A stretch of DNA of 64,000 nt from Bacillota bacterium. Its GTDB lineage: Bacteria; Bacillota; Clostridia; Oscillospirales; Ethanoligenentaceae. Position numbers and translations under genes: made by a program. Shown one piece after another: positions 1-9,371 of the stretch. The notes beneath the pieces are model-generated. The model searched no databases. It saw nothing but the letters and a program-made list of their open reading frames with translations, and was not told the DNA's origin. Where the stretch lies: assembly GCA_023391835.1 (NCBI GenBank), contig JAEWAE010000069.1, positions 8,471 through 72,470 on the forward strand. The letters are read 5' to 3'. The number at the start of each line of letters is the position of its first letter. The first letter of the stretch is position 1.

Positions 1-1
1 G

Positions 2-1153
2 ATCGGTAAAATTTCCGTACTGGGCTCCACCGGTTCCATCGGCACCCAGACACTCGATGTAGCCCGGCGGCTGGGGCTGGAAATCACAGCGCTGGCGGCG
101 GGCAAAAATATCGGCCGGCTGGAAGAACAGATCCGTCAGTTCCATCCACGACTGGCGGCGGTAGCCGACGAACGGGCCGCGGCGGAGCTGAAAACACGCG
201 TGGCGGACACGGGCACCCGCATTTTGGCCGGGGCCGACGGTGTGGCGGAGGCTGCAGCCGACCCGGCACCCGACGCCGTGCTCAACGCCATCGTGGGCCT
301 GAACGGACTGCGTTCCACGCTGGCTGCCATTGAGGCAGGCAAAACACTGGCTCTGGCCAACAAGGAATCGCTCGTGACGGCGGGCGCGATCGTCATGGCC
401 CGCGCACGGGAGCGCGGCGTGACCATCCTGCCGGTGGACAGCGAGCATTCGGCAATTTTTCAGTGCCTGCAGGGTTGTGCCGACAGCGGGCGGGAGCTTC
501 GCAAGATCATCCTCACCGCGTCGGGCGGGCCGTTTTTCGGCCGCAGCCGCGATGAGCTGCGGGATGTGACGCCCGAGCAGGCGCTGAGGCACCCCACCTG
601 GTCGATGGGGGCAAAAATCACCATCGACAGCGCCACCCTGATGAATAAGGGCATGGAGCTGATCGAAGCCGCGTGGCTTTTCGGAGTGGAGCCGGAGCGG
701 GTGCAGATCGTGGTGCAGCGGGAAAGCGTGATCCATTCGGCGGTGGAGCTGAGCGACCACGCGGTCATCGCGCAGTTGGGGGTGCCCGACATGCGGCTGC
801 CCATCCAATATGCGCTCACATGGCCCGAGCGGCGGCCTTCGCCCGCGGCGGAGCTGGATTTTTATGCATTGGGGAGCCTGCACTTTGCCCGGCCGGACGA
901 AGTGGCTTTCCCCTGTCTCAAAGCCTGCCGGCAGGCCATCCGCCGCGGAGGGCTGGCACCGGCGGCCGTGAATGGCGCCAACGAACAGGCGGTTGCGCTG
1001 TTTTTACAAAAGCGCATCGGCTTCAACGACATCGGCGATCTGGTGAGCGCCGCGGGGGAGAGACAGCCCGTGTCGGGCCCCTTCACCGTGGATGACGTTT
1101 TCGCCGCCGACCGGTCGGCACGGGAATTTGTCAAATGGTCGGCCGCCGGCTGA
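2..1153 (+). CDS. dxr: 1-deoxy-D-xylulose 5-phosphate reductoisomerase, 5' end cut by the window
   Basis: Cytoplasmic enzyme of the MEP isoprenoid pathway that converts DXP to MEP with NADPH. The reading frame is open from base 2 and begins inside the N-terminal Rossmann motif (ISVLGSTGSIGTQTLDV), so only the first few codons are missing. Family motifs visible are KESLV, the metal-binding stretch PVDSEHSAIFQCLQG, SGGPF and ATLMNKG, and the C-terminal helical region is present. It is followed after 39 bp by rseP and then ispG, the usual clostridial dxr-rseP-ispG-polC order, so these are probably co-transcribed. Identity is very secure; only the true start lies outside the window. Confidence 0.97.
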   Translation: MGKISVLGSTGSIGTQTLDVARRLGLEITALAAGKNIGRLEEQIRQFHPRLAAVADERAAAELKTRVADTGTRILAGADGVAEAAADPAPDAVLNAIVGLNGLRSTLAAIEAGKTLALANKESLVTAGAIVMARARERGVTILPVDSEHSAIFQCLQGCADSGRELRKIILTASGGPFFGRSRDELRDVTPEQALRHPTWSMGAKITIDSATLMNKGMELIEAAWLFGVEPERVQIVVQRESVIHSAVELSDHAVIAQLGVPDMRLPIQYALTWPERRPSPAAELDFYALGSLHFARPDEVAFPCLKACRQAIRRGGLAPAAVNGANEQAVALFLQKRIGFNDIGDLVSAAGERQPVSGPFTVDDVFAADRSAREFVKWSAAG

Positions 1154-1192
1154 AAGAGCCGGTCGCCGTGGGGTATTCTTAGGAGCTGAGAT

Positions 1193-2239
1193 ATGAAAAC
1201 GCTTCTCGATATTATCGTGGCCATCGTCGTATTCGGTGTGCTCATTTTCGTGCACGAATTCGGCCATTTCATCACCGCCAAGCTGTGCGGCGTCAAAGTC
1301 AACGAATTTGCGCTGGGCATGGGCCCGGCCGTTTTCAAATACCGCAAGGGTGAGACACAGTATTCGTTGCGGTGCCTGCCCATCGGCGGCTACTGCGCCA
1401 TGGAGGGCGAGGACGGCGAGAGCGGCGACAACCGTGCCTTTAACCGCAAGCCGGTCTGGCAGCGCATTCTCGTGCTGGTGGCCGGGGCGTTCATGAATAT
1501 ACTGGTGGGCTTCCTGATTATTCTGGGCATCACCATTTCGTCGGGCGCCATCGCCTCCACCACCGTGGCGAAGTTTGAGGACGCCGCCACCAGCAACGCC
1601 ACGGGCGGGCTGCAGGCGGGCGACCGCATCGTCGAGATAAACGGCTCGAAAATCCACATTGCTTCCGACATCACCTTCGGCCTGTTGGAAAGCCGGGGCA
1701 ATCAGGCGGATATCGACGTGATCCGCAGCGGCAAGCGGTTGAGCCTGAAAAACGTCAGTTTCCCCATGGTGAGCGACGGCAACGGCGGCAAGGTGATGCA
1801 GCGGGATTTCTGGGTCTACGCGGCTAAGAAGACCCCGGCGACCATTTTGCACGAGTCGTATTACTGGACGATCTCGATGGTAAAGCTGGTGTGGGTGACC
1901 ATCGTGCAGATGGTACAGGGCCGCTATGGCATCAACGACCTGGCCGGGCCGGTGGGCACCACGGTGGCCATGGGCGATGCGGCCTCCCAGAGTCTGGGGA
2001 CGCTGCTGTATATGGTGGCGATGATCGCCGTCAACCTTGGGGTGGTCAATCTTTTCCCGCTGCCGGCGCTGGACGGCGGGCGGCTGCTGTTTGTCATCAT
2101 CGAGGGCATCCGCGGCAAACCGGTGAAGCCGCAGTACGAAGGATATGTGCATTTCGCGGGCTTTGTGCTGCTGATGCTTCTGATGGTCGTCGTGACCTAT
2201 AACGACATCGCCCGCCTGATCACGGAGCATTTCAAATAG
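1193..2239 (+). CDS. rseP: RIP metalloprotease RseP (site-2 protease, M50B)
   Basis: Membrane-embedded zinc protease of 348 aa that cuts transmembrane substrates such as anti-sigma factors. The zinc motif HEFGH is at residues 21-25 inside the first membrane segment. A PDZ domain follows around residues 115-190 (GLQAGDRIVEING), and the second active-site motif NLFPLPALDGGR lies near residue 285, before a last hydrophobic segment. The ATG is preceded by AGGAGC at good spacing. It sits between dxr and ispG as in many Firmicutes, where the grouping is positional rather than metabolic. Its substrate cannot be read from the sequence. Confidence 0.96.
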   Translation: MKTLLDIIVAIVVFGVLIFVHEFGHFITAKLCGVKVNEFALGMGPAVFKYRKGETQYSLRCLPIGGYCAMEGEDGESGDNRAFNRKPVWQRILVLVAGAFMNILVGFLIILGITISSGAIASTTVAKFEDAATSNATGGLQAGDRIVEINGSKIHIASDITFGLLESRGNQADIDVIRSGKRLSLKNVSFPMVSDGNGGKVMQRDFWVYAAKKTPATILHESYYWTISMVKLVWVTIVQMVQGRYGINDLAGPVGTTVAMGDAASQSLGTLLYMVAMIAVNLGVVNLFPLPALDGGRLLFVIIEGIRGKPVKPQYEGYVHFAGFVLLMLLMVVVTYNDIARLITEHFK

Positions 2240-2256
2240 GGGAGCGGGACGGAACT

Positions 2257-3342
2257 ATGGCGGAACACAGAAAAAGTCGGCTGGTGCGGGCGGGCCGTGT
2301 GCCCATCGGCGGCGGCAGCCCGGTGACGGTGCAGTCGATGCTCAGCATCCCTTCCACCGACGTGGCGGGCAACGTGGAGCAGGCAAAACGGCTTGAAAAA
2401 GCCGGGTGCGAGATTTTGCGGGTGGCCGTGCCGGATGAGGCCGCGCTGGGGCTGATCCCGGCCCTCAAGGCAGCGGTGCAAATCCCGCTGGTGGCAGATA
2501 TTCACTTCGACTGGCGGCTGGCCCTGGGGGCCGTGAAGGCGGGCATCGACAAGATTCGTCTGAACCCGGGCAACATCGGCGGCCCGGAGCGGGTGCGGGC
2601 CGTGGCGGCCGCCTGCGGCGAGCGGCACATCCCCATCCGAATCGGGGTCAATTCCGGCTCGGTGGAACGGGGGCTTTTGCAGAAGTACGGCGGCCCGACG
2701 CCCGAGGCGCTGACGGAAAGCGCCTTTTCCCATGTCAAACTGCTGGAAGACTGCGGCTTTTACGACATTGTGGTGTCGCTCAAGGCATCGGATGTGCCCA
2801 CGATGATCGCGGCCTATGAGCTCATGGCGCGGCGGTGCGACTACCCGCTGCACCTGGGGGTCACCGAAGCGGGCACCGAGCGCATGGGGGTCGTTAAATC
2901 CGCCGTGGGCATCGGCTCGCTGCTCACCCGAGGCATCGGCGACACCATCCGTGTGTCGCTGACGGCCGACCCGGAACGGGAGGTGGCCGCGGCCTATGAT
3001 ATACTCGAGGCCGCCGGGCTGCGCCGGGGCCGGCCGGAGCTGATTTGCTGCCCCACCTGCGGGCGCACACGCATCGACCTCATCGGTCTGGCCGGTCAGG
3101 TGGAAAAGCGGCTGGCCGGCATCCGGCAGCCGCTGAAAGTGGCCGTGATGGGCTGCGCGGTCAACGGCCCGGGGGAGGCCCGGGAGGCCGACATCGGCAT
3201 CGCGGGCGGCGACGGCGAAGGGCTGATTTTTAAAAAAGGACGCATCCTGCGCAAAGTGCCCGAGGATCGGCTGCTGGATGAACTGATGAAGGAAGTCGAC
3301 GCACTGCTGCGGGAAAAGGAAACCGCCGCGCCGGAATCATGA
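2257..3342 (+). CDS. ispG: 4-hydroxy-3-methylbut-2-enyl diphosphate synthase (flavodoxin/ferredoxin dependent)
   Basis: Penultimate MEP-pathway enzyme (361 aa), a [4Fe-4S] protein reducing MEcPP to HMBPP. The N-terminal TIM-barrel part carries VTVQSMLSIPSTD and KIRLNPGNIG. The C-terminal part carries the cluster cysteines in CPTCGRTRIDL and VAVMGCAVNGPGEA. It starts 17 bp after rseP with a purine-rich GGGGAG upstream and is probably in the same operon as dxr. Length and motifs match the short bacterial form. No anomalies are visible. Confidence 0.97.
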   Translation: MAEHRKSRLVRAGRVPIGGGSPVTVQSMLSIPSTDVAGNVEQAKRLEKAGCEILRVAVPDEAALGLIPALKAAVQIPLVADIHFDWRLALGAVKAGIDKIRLNPGNIGGPERVRAVAAACGERHIPIRIGVNSGSVERGLLQKYGGPTPEALTESAFSHVKLLEDCGFYDIVVSLKASDVPTMIAAYELMARRCDYPLHLGVTEAGTERMGVVKSAVGIGSLLTRGIGDTIRVSLTADPEREVAAAYDILEAAGLRRGRPELICCPTCGRTRIDLIGLAGQVEKRLAGIRQPLKVAVMGCAVNGPGEAREADIGIAGGDGEGLIFKKGRILRKVPEDRLLDELMKEVDALLREKETAAPES

Positions 3343-3438
3343 GAATGGCCGTTTCCGCTTTGTGCCGTACATACGCGCAGCGGATTTTCAAGATAAAACG
3401 GTGCCGAACAGGGATACTCCGAAAATGAAGGGTACATA

Positions 3439-6400
3439 ATGGCTACACTCACTTCGATATTTTCCCGCTGTCAGACGGGGGACGAAAACAGAAAACGGTT
3501 TGAAGAAGCGCAGATCCTCGACATCGCCATGTCGCGGGAGGGACGGGAATTCCGGGTGATCGCGGAATTCCCGTCACTGGTGACTTTCCGGGCGATACGG
3601 GATTTTGAAAAGAGCGCCGAGGAAGCCTACCGCCTCAGCGCGGTGCATATCACGCCGCAGTATGCCGCGGAGCTTTTTGACATCGGGTATTTCCCCGAAA
3701 TCGTCGCCATGCTGCGCGACCGCATCGCGGTGGTCAACGGGTTTCTCGACAACTGCAGCCCGGTGCTCCAGGGCGACACGCTCACGATCACCCTTTTCAG
3801 CGGGGGCATGGATATTCTGCAAAGCGTCCACTGTGATCGGGAATTGGCCCAGCTCATCGGCGAAATGTTTGGCGTCAGGCTGAAAATCGAGTTGATCGAG
3901 GACAAGAAGGACCTGGGGCCCCGGCCGGAGAAAAAAGAGGAGCCGATCCCCTTCCGGGATGAGGATGCGCCGCCGGAGACGGATATGCCTTTTGCCCCGG
4001 ACACGGGGGTGCCTGAGTCGGAGCGCTCCCGCGCGGAAAGCGCGGCCTCCGGCCCCGAGGTCGTGCGCCAGCGCCCGGTGCGCCGTGCCGCCCACGCGGC
4101 CGACCTGCCCATCGACCTTTCCCACCCGGAATGCATCTACGGCCGGCCGGTGCGCCGCGCGCTGCAAACTCTCGACTCGGTGCGGGAAGATTCCGGCAAG
4201 GTGACCGTCTGGGGGGATGTGTTCGGTTTCGAAGCGAGGGAAACCCGCGACGGTTCCAAAAACATCGTCTCATTCAACATCACCGACTACACCGCCTCCA
4301 ACACCGTGAAGGTCATCACCGAAAAGAAAAAGGCGGAGCCCATCCTGGCCGGGGTGAAAAACGGCTGCACCGTGTTGGTCAGCGGCGAGGCGAGCTTTGA
4401 TAAATACGACCACGAAATCACCATCCGGGCCTATGATATTTCAAAGGTCAAAAAGTATGAAAAGACCGACGACGCCCCCGAAAAGCGGGTGGAACTGCAT
4501 CTGCACACCACCATGTCGGCCATGGACGGCATGACGCCGGTGGCCGAGTATGTAAGGCGTGCGGCCAAATGGGGCCACAAGGCCATCGCCATCACCGACC
4601 ACGGCGTGGCGCAGGCCTACCCCGACGCCATGAATGCCAAAGAGAGCCTCGAAAAGGACGGCACTCACATCAAGATCCTCTATGGCATCGAAGATTATTT
4701 TGTAGATGACACCACACCGGCGGCTTTCGGCGAGACGGACATGCCCTTCGACGGGGATTTCGTGGTATTCGACATTGAAACCACGGGCCTCAACCAGCAA
4801 AACGACCGCATCACCGAAATCGGAGCCGTGAAAGTGAAAAACGGGGAAATCGGCGAAGAATTCGACACTTTTGTCAACCCCGGCCGGCCCATCCCGGCAA
4901 AGATCACCGAGCTGACCGGCATCCGGGACGACATGGTGGCCGGCGCGCCGGATGAGGCCGAGGCCCTGCGGCAATTCACGGCCTTCTGCGGCGACGCGGT
5001 GCTGGTGGCGCACAACGGCGGATTCGACACCGGATTCTGCCGCGCGGCGGGCCAGCGCAGCGGGGTGCCCTTTTCCTACACTTACATCGACACAGTGCCC
5101 ATCTGCCGGGCACTTTACCCGGGCATCAAAAACTATAAGCTCGATACGGTGGCGAATTACCTCAAGCTGCCGCCCTTCCACCATCACCGGGCCTGCGACG
5201 ACGCCCGGGTGCTGGCGGATATTTTCCTGGTGCTGACCGGTAAAATGCAGGAGGATAAAAGCATCCGCTCGGTGGGGGCCATCAACGGCGCGCTGGGCGG
5301 CGTGGATGTGAAAAAGCTGCCCTCCTGGCACCAGATCCTGCTCGTGCGCAACAAAAAAGGGCTCAAAAACCTCTATAAGCTCATCTCAAAATCGCAGCTC
5401 GATTATTTCTACAAGCACCCGCGCATTCCGCGCAGCGAGCTGATGCGGCTGCGCGAGGGTCTGCTGGTGGGCAGCGCCTGCGAGGCGGGGGAGCTTTACC
5501 GCGCCGTGCTCGACGGCAAGCCCTGGGCGGAGCTCAAGAAGATCGCGGGCTTTTACGACTTCCTCGAGATACAGCCCCTGTGCAACAATTCCTTCCTAGT
5601 GCGTGAGAGGCGGGTGAAGGATGAGGAAGCCCTCAAGGACATCAACCGCACCATCGTGAAGCTTGCCGACGAGCTGCATATCCCGGTGGTGGCCACGGGG
5701 GACGTGCATTTTATCGACGAGAAAGACGGCATTTTCCGTCAGATCCTCATGGCGGGGCTGGGTTTCCACGACACCGAGCACCAGCCGCCCCTTTATTTCC
5801 GCACCACCGACGAAATGCTCAGAGAATTCGACTATTTCGGCGACCGGGCGAAAGAGCTGGTCATCGACAACCCGAACCGCATCGCCGACATGGTGGACGA
5901 CGACATCCGACCTATTCCCAAGGGCACCTATCCGCCTTCGCTCGACGGTGCCGACGACGAGCTGCAGCGCATCACATGGGGCCGGGCCCACGAGGTTTAC
6001 GGCGACCCTCTGCCTCCGGTCGTCGAGGAGCGCCTGCACAAGGAGCTTGACTCCATTGTCAAGCACGGATTCGCTGTGCTTTACATGATCGCCCAGAAAC
6101 TGGTGGCCAAATCCGAGGGCGACGGCTATCTGGTGGGCTCCCGCGGCTCGGTGGGGTCGTCTTTCGTGGCGACCATGTCTGGCATCACCGAGGTGAATCC
6201 GCTGCCACCCCACTATATCTGCCCCAAGTGCCGCTACAGCGAATTCATCACCGACGGCAGCATCGGGTCGGGTTTCGACCTGCCGCCGAAAAAGTGCCCC
6301 GACTGCGGCGCGGAGCTGAACCGCGACGGGCACGATATTCCTTTCGAGACCTTTCTGGGTTTCGACGGTGACAAGTCGCCGGATATCGACCTGAATTTTT

Positions 6401-7809
6401 CGGGCGAGTATCAGCCCCAGGCCCATAAATACACCGAGGAGCTTTTCGGTGCGGGGCATGTGTTCCGGGCCGGCACGATTTCGTCGGTGGCGGAAAAGAC
6501 CGCCTACGGCTTCGTGAAAAAGTATCTGGAGGAGCGGGGGCTTGTGGTGCACCGGGCCGAGGAGGAGCGGCTGGCGCTGGGCTGCACCGGCGTCAAGCGC
6601 ACCACAGGCCAGCACCCGGGCGGCATGATCGTCGTGCCGCGGGATTACGACGTCTATGATTTCACGCCGGTGCAGCACCCGGCGGATGACCCGAATTCCG
6701 ACACGGTCACCACCCACTTCGACTTCAACTGCCTGCACGACACCATCCTCAAACTTGACATACTCGGCCATGATGTGCCGACGCTCTATAAGCATCTGGA
6801 GGATATGACCGGCATCCCGGTGATGTCGGTGCCCATGAGCGACCCCCAGGTGATGGAGCTTTTCACCTCCACCAAGCCGCTGGGCGTGAAGCCGGAGGAT
6901 ATCGACAGCGAGACGGGTACGCTGAGCCTGCCGGAAATGGGCACGAAATTCGTGCGCCAGATGCTGGTGGACGCCCAGCCCCATACCTTCGCCGACCTTC
7001 TGCAGATTTCAGGCCTTTCCCACGGCACGGACGTGTGGCTCAATAACGCGCAGGACCTCATTAAAAACGGCACCTGCGACATTTCACAGGTCATCGGTAC
7101 ACGTGACAGCATCATGCTGTATCTGCTCCACAAGGGGCTCGAGCCGAAAATGGCCTTTAAGATCATGGAAATCGTGCGCCACGGCCGGGCGCCCAAACAG
7201 CTCACCGACGAGCTCAAGGGCCAGATGCGTGCCCATGATGTGCCGGAGTGGTATATCGACTCGTGCATGAAGATCAAATATATGTTCCCGAAAGCCCACG
7301 CGGCCGCTTACGTCATTGCGGCCATCCGGCTTGGATGGTATAAGGTGCATAAGCCGCTGGAATACTACGCGGCGTTTTTCAGCGTGCGGGGCGGGGATTT
7401 CGACGCGGCGCTGATGTCCGGCGGGCCGGACCGTATCCAGCCGAAGATGCGCGAAATCGAACTCAAGGGGCGCGATGCCTCCCAGAAAGAGAACGATTTG
7501 TATAGTACGCTTGAAATAGTCCGGGAAGTATATGCCCGCGGATTCGAGTTTTTACCCGTGGATATCTATAAATCCGACCCGGTGCGCTTTTTGCCGGAAG
7601 ACGGCAAGCTGCGTCCGCCGCTGACCAGCGTCAAGGGCCTGGGCGAGTCGGTGGCCCGCACAGTTGCCGCCGCGCGGGAAAAAAGCGCGTTTTTGTCGGT
7701 GGACGATCTCCAGAGCCGGGGCGGCGTTTCCAAAACGGTGGTGGAGACTCTCGACGGTTTCGGTGCGCTGGCGGGTATGCCGCGCACCAGTCAGCTCACG
7801 TTTTTCTGA
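3439..7809 (+). CDS. polC: DNA polymerase III PolC-type (alpha subunit with built-in 3'-5' exonuclease)
   Basis: Main replicative polymerase of low-GC-type Firmicutes, 1456 aa. The order is the PolC one: N-terminal region, OB fold (about residues 245-345), PHP domain (ELHLHTTMSAMDG) interrupted by a DEDD exonuclease (FVVFDIETTGL near residue 435, HHHRACDDARV near 580), then the polymerase core with a four-cysteine zinc cluster (CPKC...CPDC) and the catalytic SPDIDLNFSGEYQ. The C-terminus includes a helix-hairpin-helix-like VKGLGESVARTV. The ATG follows GAAGGG by 7 nt. With dnaE in the same window this gives the typical two-polymerase set. A 12-bp perfect inverted repeat (3542-3553/3564-3575) lies inside the gene without obvious meaning. 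Confidence 0.98.
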   Translation: MATLTSIFSRCQTGDENRKRFEEAQILDIAMSREGREFRVIAEFPSLVTFRAIRDFEKSAEEAYRLSAVHITPQYAAELFDIGYFPEIVAMLRDRIAVVNGFLDNCSPVLQGDTLTITLFSGGMDILQSVHCDRELAQLIGEMFGVRLKIELIEDKKDLGPRPEKKEEPIPFRDEDAPPETDMPFAPDTGVPESERSRAESAASGPEVVRQRPVRRAAHAADLPIDLSHPECIYGRPVRRALQTLDSVREDSGKVTVWGDVFGFEARETRDGSKNIVSFNITDYTASNTVKVITEKKKAEPILAGVKNGCTVLVSGEASFDKYDHEITIRAYDISKVKKYEKTDDAPEKRVELHLHTTMSAMDGMTPVAEYVRRAAKWGHKAIAITDHGVAQAYPDAMNAKESLEKDGTHIKILYGIEDYFVDDTTPAAFGETDMPFDGDFVVFDIETTGLNQQNDRITEIGAVKVKNGEIGEEFDTFVNPGRPIPAKITELTGIRDDMVAGAPDEAEALRQFTAFCGDAVLVAHNGGFDTGFCRAAGQRSGVPFSYTYIDTVPICRALYPGIKNYKLDTVANYLKLPPFHHHRACDDARVLADIFLVLTGKMQEDKSIRSVGAINGALGGVDVKKLPSWHQILLVRNKKGLKNLYKLISKSQLDYFYKHPRIPRSELMRLREGLLVGSACEAGELYRAVLDGKPWAELKKIAGFYDFLEIQPLCNNSFLVRERRVKDEEALKDINRTIVKLADELHIPVVATGDVHFIDEKDGIFRQILMAGLGFHDTEHQPPLYFRTTDEMLREFDYFGDRAKELVIDNPNRIADMVDDDIRPIPKGTYPPSLDGADDELQRITWGRAHEVYGDPLPPVVEERLHKELDSIVKHGFAVLYMIAQKLVAKSEGDGYLVGSRGSVGSSFVATMSGITEVNPLPPHYICPKCRYSEFITDGSIGSGFDLPPKKCPDCGAELNRDGHDIPFETFLGFDGDKSPDIDLNFSGEYQPQAHKYTEELFGAGHVFRAGTISSVAEKTAYGFVKKYLEERGLVVHRAEEERLALGCTGVKRTTGQHPGGMIVVPRDYDVYDFTPVQHPADDPNSDTVTTHFDFNCLHDTILKLDILGHDVPTLYKHLEDMTGIPVMSVPMSDPQVMELFTSTKPLGVKPEDIDSETGTLSLPEMGTKFVRQMLVDAQPHTFADLLQISGLSHGTDVWLNNAQDLIKNGTCDISQVIGTRDSIMLYLLHKGLEPKMAFKIMEIVRHGRAPKQLTDELKGQMRAHDVPEWYIDSCMKIKYMFPKAHAAAYVIAAIRLGWYKVHKPLEYYAAFFSVRGGDFDAALMSGGPDRIQPKMREIELKGRDASQKENDLYSTLEIVREVYARGFEFLPVDIYKSDPVRFLPEDGKLRPPLTSVKGLGESVARTVAAAREKSAFLSVDDLQSRGGVSKTVVETLDGFGALAGMPRTSQLTFF

Positions 7810-7846
7810 AAAACGCTGCGGAAAGCGGCCGACGGAGGGAATCGAA

Positions 7847-8221
7847 ATGGCACAAAAGACAACGGTACACGGCATCCATCATGTGTGCATGCGGGTGGCG
7901 GATATCGGGCAGGCGGTGGATTTTTACACCCGGTGGATGGGCTATACCGTGCGTTTCCGCTGGGAGGGCGGCGCCATGCTGCGGGCTGCCGACGGCACCT
8001 GCCTGGAGATATTTCCGGAAAAAGCGGGAAAAGGCTACGAACATGTGGCCTATTGCAGCGGGGATGTGGACGCGGATTACCGCACGGCGCTGGATGCCGG
8101 CGGCGAAGCGGTGACCCCGCCCAAGAATGTGACGGTGGCGGGCGTGCTGCCCGCGCGCATCGCGTTTTTCCGCGACCCCTGCGGCAGTCTGGTCGAGCTG
8201 TTTGAAGAAAAGAAAAAGTGA
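7847..8221 (+). CDS. VOC family (glyoxalase/bleomycin-resistance fold) protein
   Basis: Small 124-aa protein of the vicinal oxygen chelate fold. It has two beta-alpha-beta-beta-beta units, with HHVCMRVADIGQAVDFYTRWMGY at the start, LEIFPEKAGKGYEHVAYCSGD in the middle and FFRDPCGSLVELFEE at the end. His, Glu and the terminal Glu (LVELFE) are where metal ligands lie in lactoylglutathione lyase-like members. The frame is open further upstream, but the ATG at 7847 behind GACGGAGGG is the sensible start because earlier codons overlap polC. Substrate is unknown; a glyoxalase I-like or antibiotic-binding role cannot be decided. Confidence 0.85.
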   Translation: MAQKTTVHGIHHVCMRVADIGQAVDFYTRWMGYTVRFRWEGGAMLRAADGTCLEIFPEKAGKGYEHVAYCSGDVDADYRTALDAGGEAVTPPKNVTVAGVLPARIAFFRDPCGSLVELFEEKKK

Positions 8222-8234
8222 CTGTCCCGAAATC

Positions 8235-8271
8235 AAAAACCGCGGCGGAGCTTGACTCCGCCGCGGTTTTT
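8235..8271. terminator. Bidirectional intrinsic terminator
   Basis: A run of A, an 11-bp GC-rich stem (CCGCGGCGGAG / CTCCGCCGCGG) with a TTGA loop, then a run of T. It can end rightward transcription from the polC/VOC side and leftward transcription of the ImmA/repressor operon, so it marks the left border of the phage-like element. Confidence 0.9.
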
Positions 8272-8283
8272 CGCATGCGCAAA

Positions 8284-8925
8284 TTACATGGCCGGAAAAA
8301 TCCGGTCGTCATCGCAGAAAATTTCCGCCGCGCCCATGTCGGCCCGACTGCGCACGGCGGCCTTGCGGTAAGCGGCGAGCCGGCGTGCCACTGCCAAATC
8401 GGCCTCCCGCGGCGGGAGGAGCGCGTATTCCGCCAGACGGCGGACGGCGGCCTCATGGGAAAGGCCGCATGCGGCGGCGAGGCTCCCCGGCTCCGTCAGG
8501 CCGCACAGACGGATAGCTGCCGCCGGGGCCAGCACACAGCCGGCGAAAAAGCTCGCTTCCGTCTCCAGTTCCGGGTCGGCCGGCTCCCACGGCAGGGCAT
8601 AATCTGGCCGGCGCAGATGCTCGAGGACGATATGGCCGATCTCGTGCATGAGTGTGAAGCGGACCCGCCCGGCGGTCATGGCGTCGTTGCAGGCGATGCA
8701 GCAGTTGCGGCCGTTAAAAACGGTGAAACCGTCCCGGCTGCAGCAGGCGCGGGTCAGGTCCCCGACGGTGAGGCCATGCAGCTCGGCCAGGCGGCGGTAG
8801 GTCACAAGCCCCCAGCGGTTGCGGGCGACGAGCCGCCGCGGGCTCACGGGCAGTCTGTCCAGTTCCTGCTGTACCCAGAAAAGGCAGGCCCGGTCGTGAA
8901 TCTCCTGCCGGCGGGCATCCGTCAT
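8284..8925 (-). CDS. ImmA/IrrE family metallopeptidase
   Basis: 213-aa zinc peptidase of the family that cleaves XRE-type repressors (ImmA of ICEBs1, IrrE of Deinococcus). The zinc site HEIGH is at residues 94-98 and the likely third ligand is the Glu in ETEASFF (about residue 123). The reading frame overlaps the upstream repressor by 4 bp (ATGA), so the two are translationally coupled. By analogy with ICEBs1 it would destroy the adjacent repressor after a stress signal and switch on the rightward operon. That role is inferred from family and position. Confidence 0.9.
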   Translation of the reverse strand: MTDARRQEIHDRACLFWVQQELDRLPVSPRRLVARNRWGLVTYRRLAELHGLTVGDLTRACCSRDGFTVFNGRNCCIACNDAMTAGRVRFTLMHEIGHIVLEHLRRPDYALPWEPADPELETEASFFAGCVLAPAAAIRLCGLTEPGSLAAACGLSHEAAVRRLAEYALLPPREADLAVARRLAAYRKAAVRSRADMGAAEIFCDDDRIFPAM

Positions 8926-9260
8926 GGGCGGTTCATCTCCTCGTCGGCAATGTCGGACATGGTGCGGATGATGCGGATGAGGGCGCTGCGTTGGGCGGGC
9001 GGCAGTTTCTGCATATTGCGGGCCACCAGACGGATCTCGGGGTCGAGACCGTCGGGTTCCTCCTGCCAGCCCATCAGGTCGGCGGGGGTGGTCCGCAGCA
9101 CCTTCGCCAGCTTTTCGACGGTTTCGAGGGGGATGCGGCGGGTGTCGCCCCGTTCATAGCGCAGCACAGTGGAACGGTGGACTCCCAGCCGCTCGGCGAC
9201 GGCCTCCAGTGTGAGGCCCAGTTCCTCGCGCCGGGCGCGGATGCGGCTGCCAATACTCAT
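8922..9260 (-). CDS. XRE-family transcriptional repressor of the phage-like element
   Basis: 112-aa DNA-binding protein with an N-terminal Cro/CI-type helix-turn-helix (about residues 7-62, containing LTLEAVAERLGVHRSTVLRY) and a short helical C-terminus rather than a RecA-cleavable CI domain. The frame extends 27 codons further upstream, but ATG 9260 behind AAAGGAG is the supported start. It pairs with ImmA/IrrE (4-bp overlap), so inactivation by proteolysis is expected. Two identical 19-bp inverted repeats flank the divergent control region and are the obvious binding-site candidates. Confidence 0.9.
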   Translation of the reverse strand: MSIGSRIRARREELGLTLEAVAERLGVHRSTVLRYERGDTRRIPLETVEKLAKVLRTTPADLMGWQEEPDGLDPEIRLVARNMQKLPPAQRSALIRIIRTMSDIADEEMNRP

Positions 9261-9309
9261 ATTTGATGTGCTCCTTTCGGCCGGGCCCATGGGGCGGTCT
9301 GATAGATTC

Positions 9310-9338
9310 AGTATATCCTTTTGTTGCGTAAATAGCAA
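9310..9338 (-). promoter_or_regulatory. Promoter of the repressor/ImmA operon
   Basis: On the minus strand a -35 TTGCTA (9333-9338) is separated by 17 bp from a -10 TATACT (9310-9315). It reads toward the repressor start at 9260. The 19-bp operator 9322-9340 covers the -35 box and most of the spacer, which fits autorepression. Confidence 0.7.
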
Positions 9339-9340
9339 CA
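9322..9340. promoter_or_regulatory. Operator 1: inverted repeat TGTTGC-N7-GCAACA
   Basis: Perfect 6-bp half-sites around a 7-bp AT-rich spacer (GTAAATA). It overlaps the leftward promoter. The identical arrangement recurs at 9483-9501, and nothing else in the window was noticed to match it, which points to a specific binding site for the adjacent XRE protein. Confidence 0.75.
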
Positions 9341-9352
9341 TATTTTAAAAAA

Positions 9353-9371
9353 TGTTGCGAAACATGCTTGA
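9353..9371. promoter_or_regulatory. Operator 2: degenerate site with one intact half
   Basis: One exact half-site TGTTGC (9353-9358) followed by a poorly matching second half. The first half can also be read as the near-palindrome TGTTGCGAAACA. It lies between the two divergent promoters and may be a weaker repressor site. This is inference from spacing and half-site identity. Confidence 0.4.

Noticed and set aside
1004..2230. 408-codon minus-strand frame opposite rseP
   Set aside because: His/Arg-rich shadow frame; the plus strand carries intact dxr and rseP motifs.
3542..3575. 12-bp perfect inverted repeat (GACGGGAATTCC arms) early in polC
   Set aside because: It lies within conserved coding sequence and has no T run or promoter context. 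Repeats of EcoRI-like GAATTC in E-F codons explain it.
8218..9159. 313-codon plus-strand frame over the ImmA and repressor genes
   Set aside because: The minus strand encodes two recognisable families with a zinc motif, a helix-turn-helix and good ribosome binding sites. The plus frame begins at the stop of the VOC gene and runs through the terminator.
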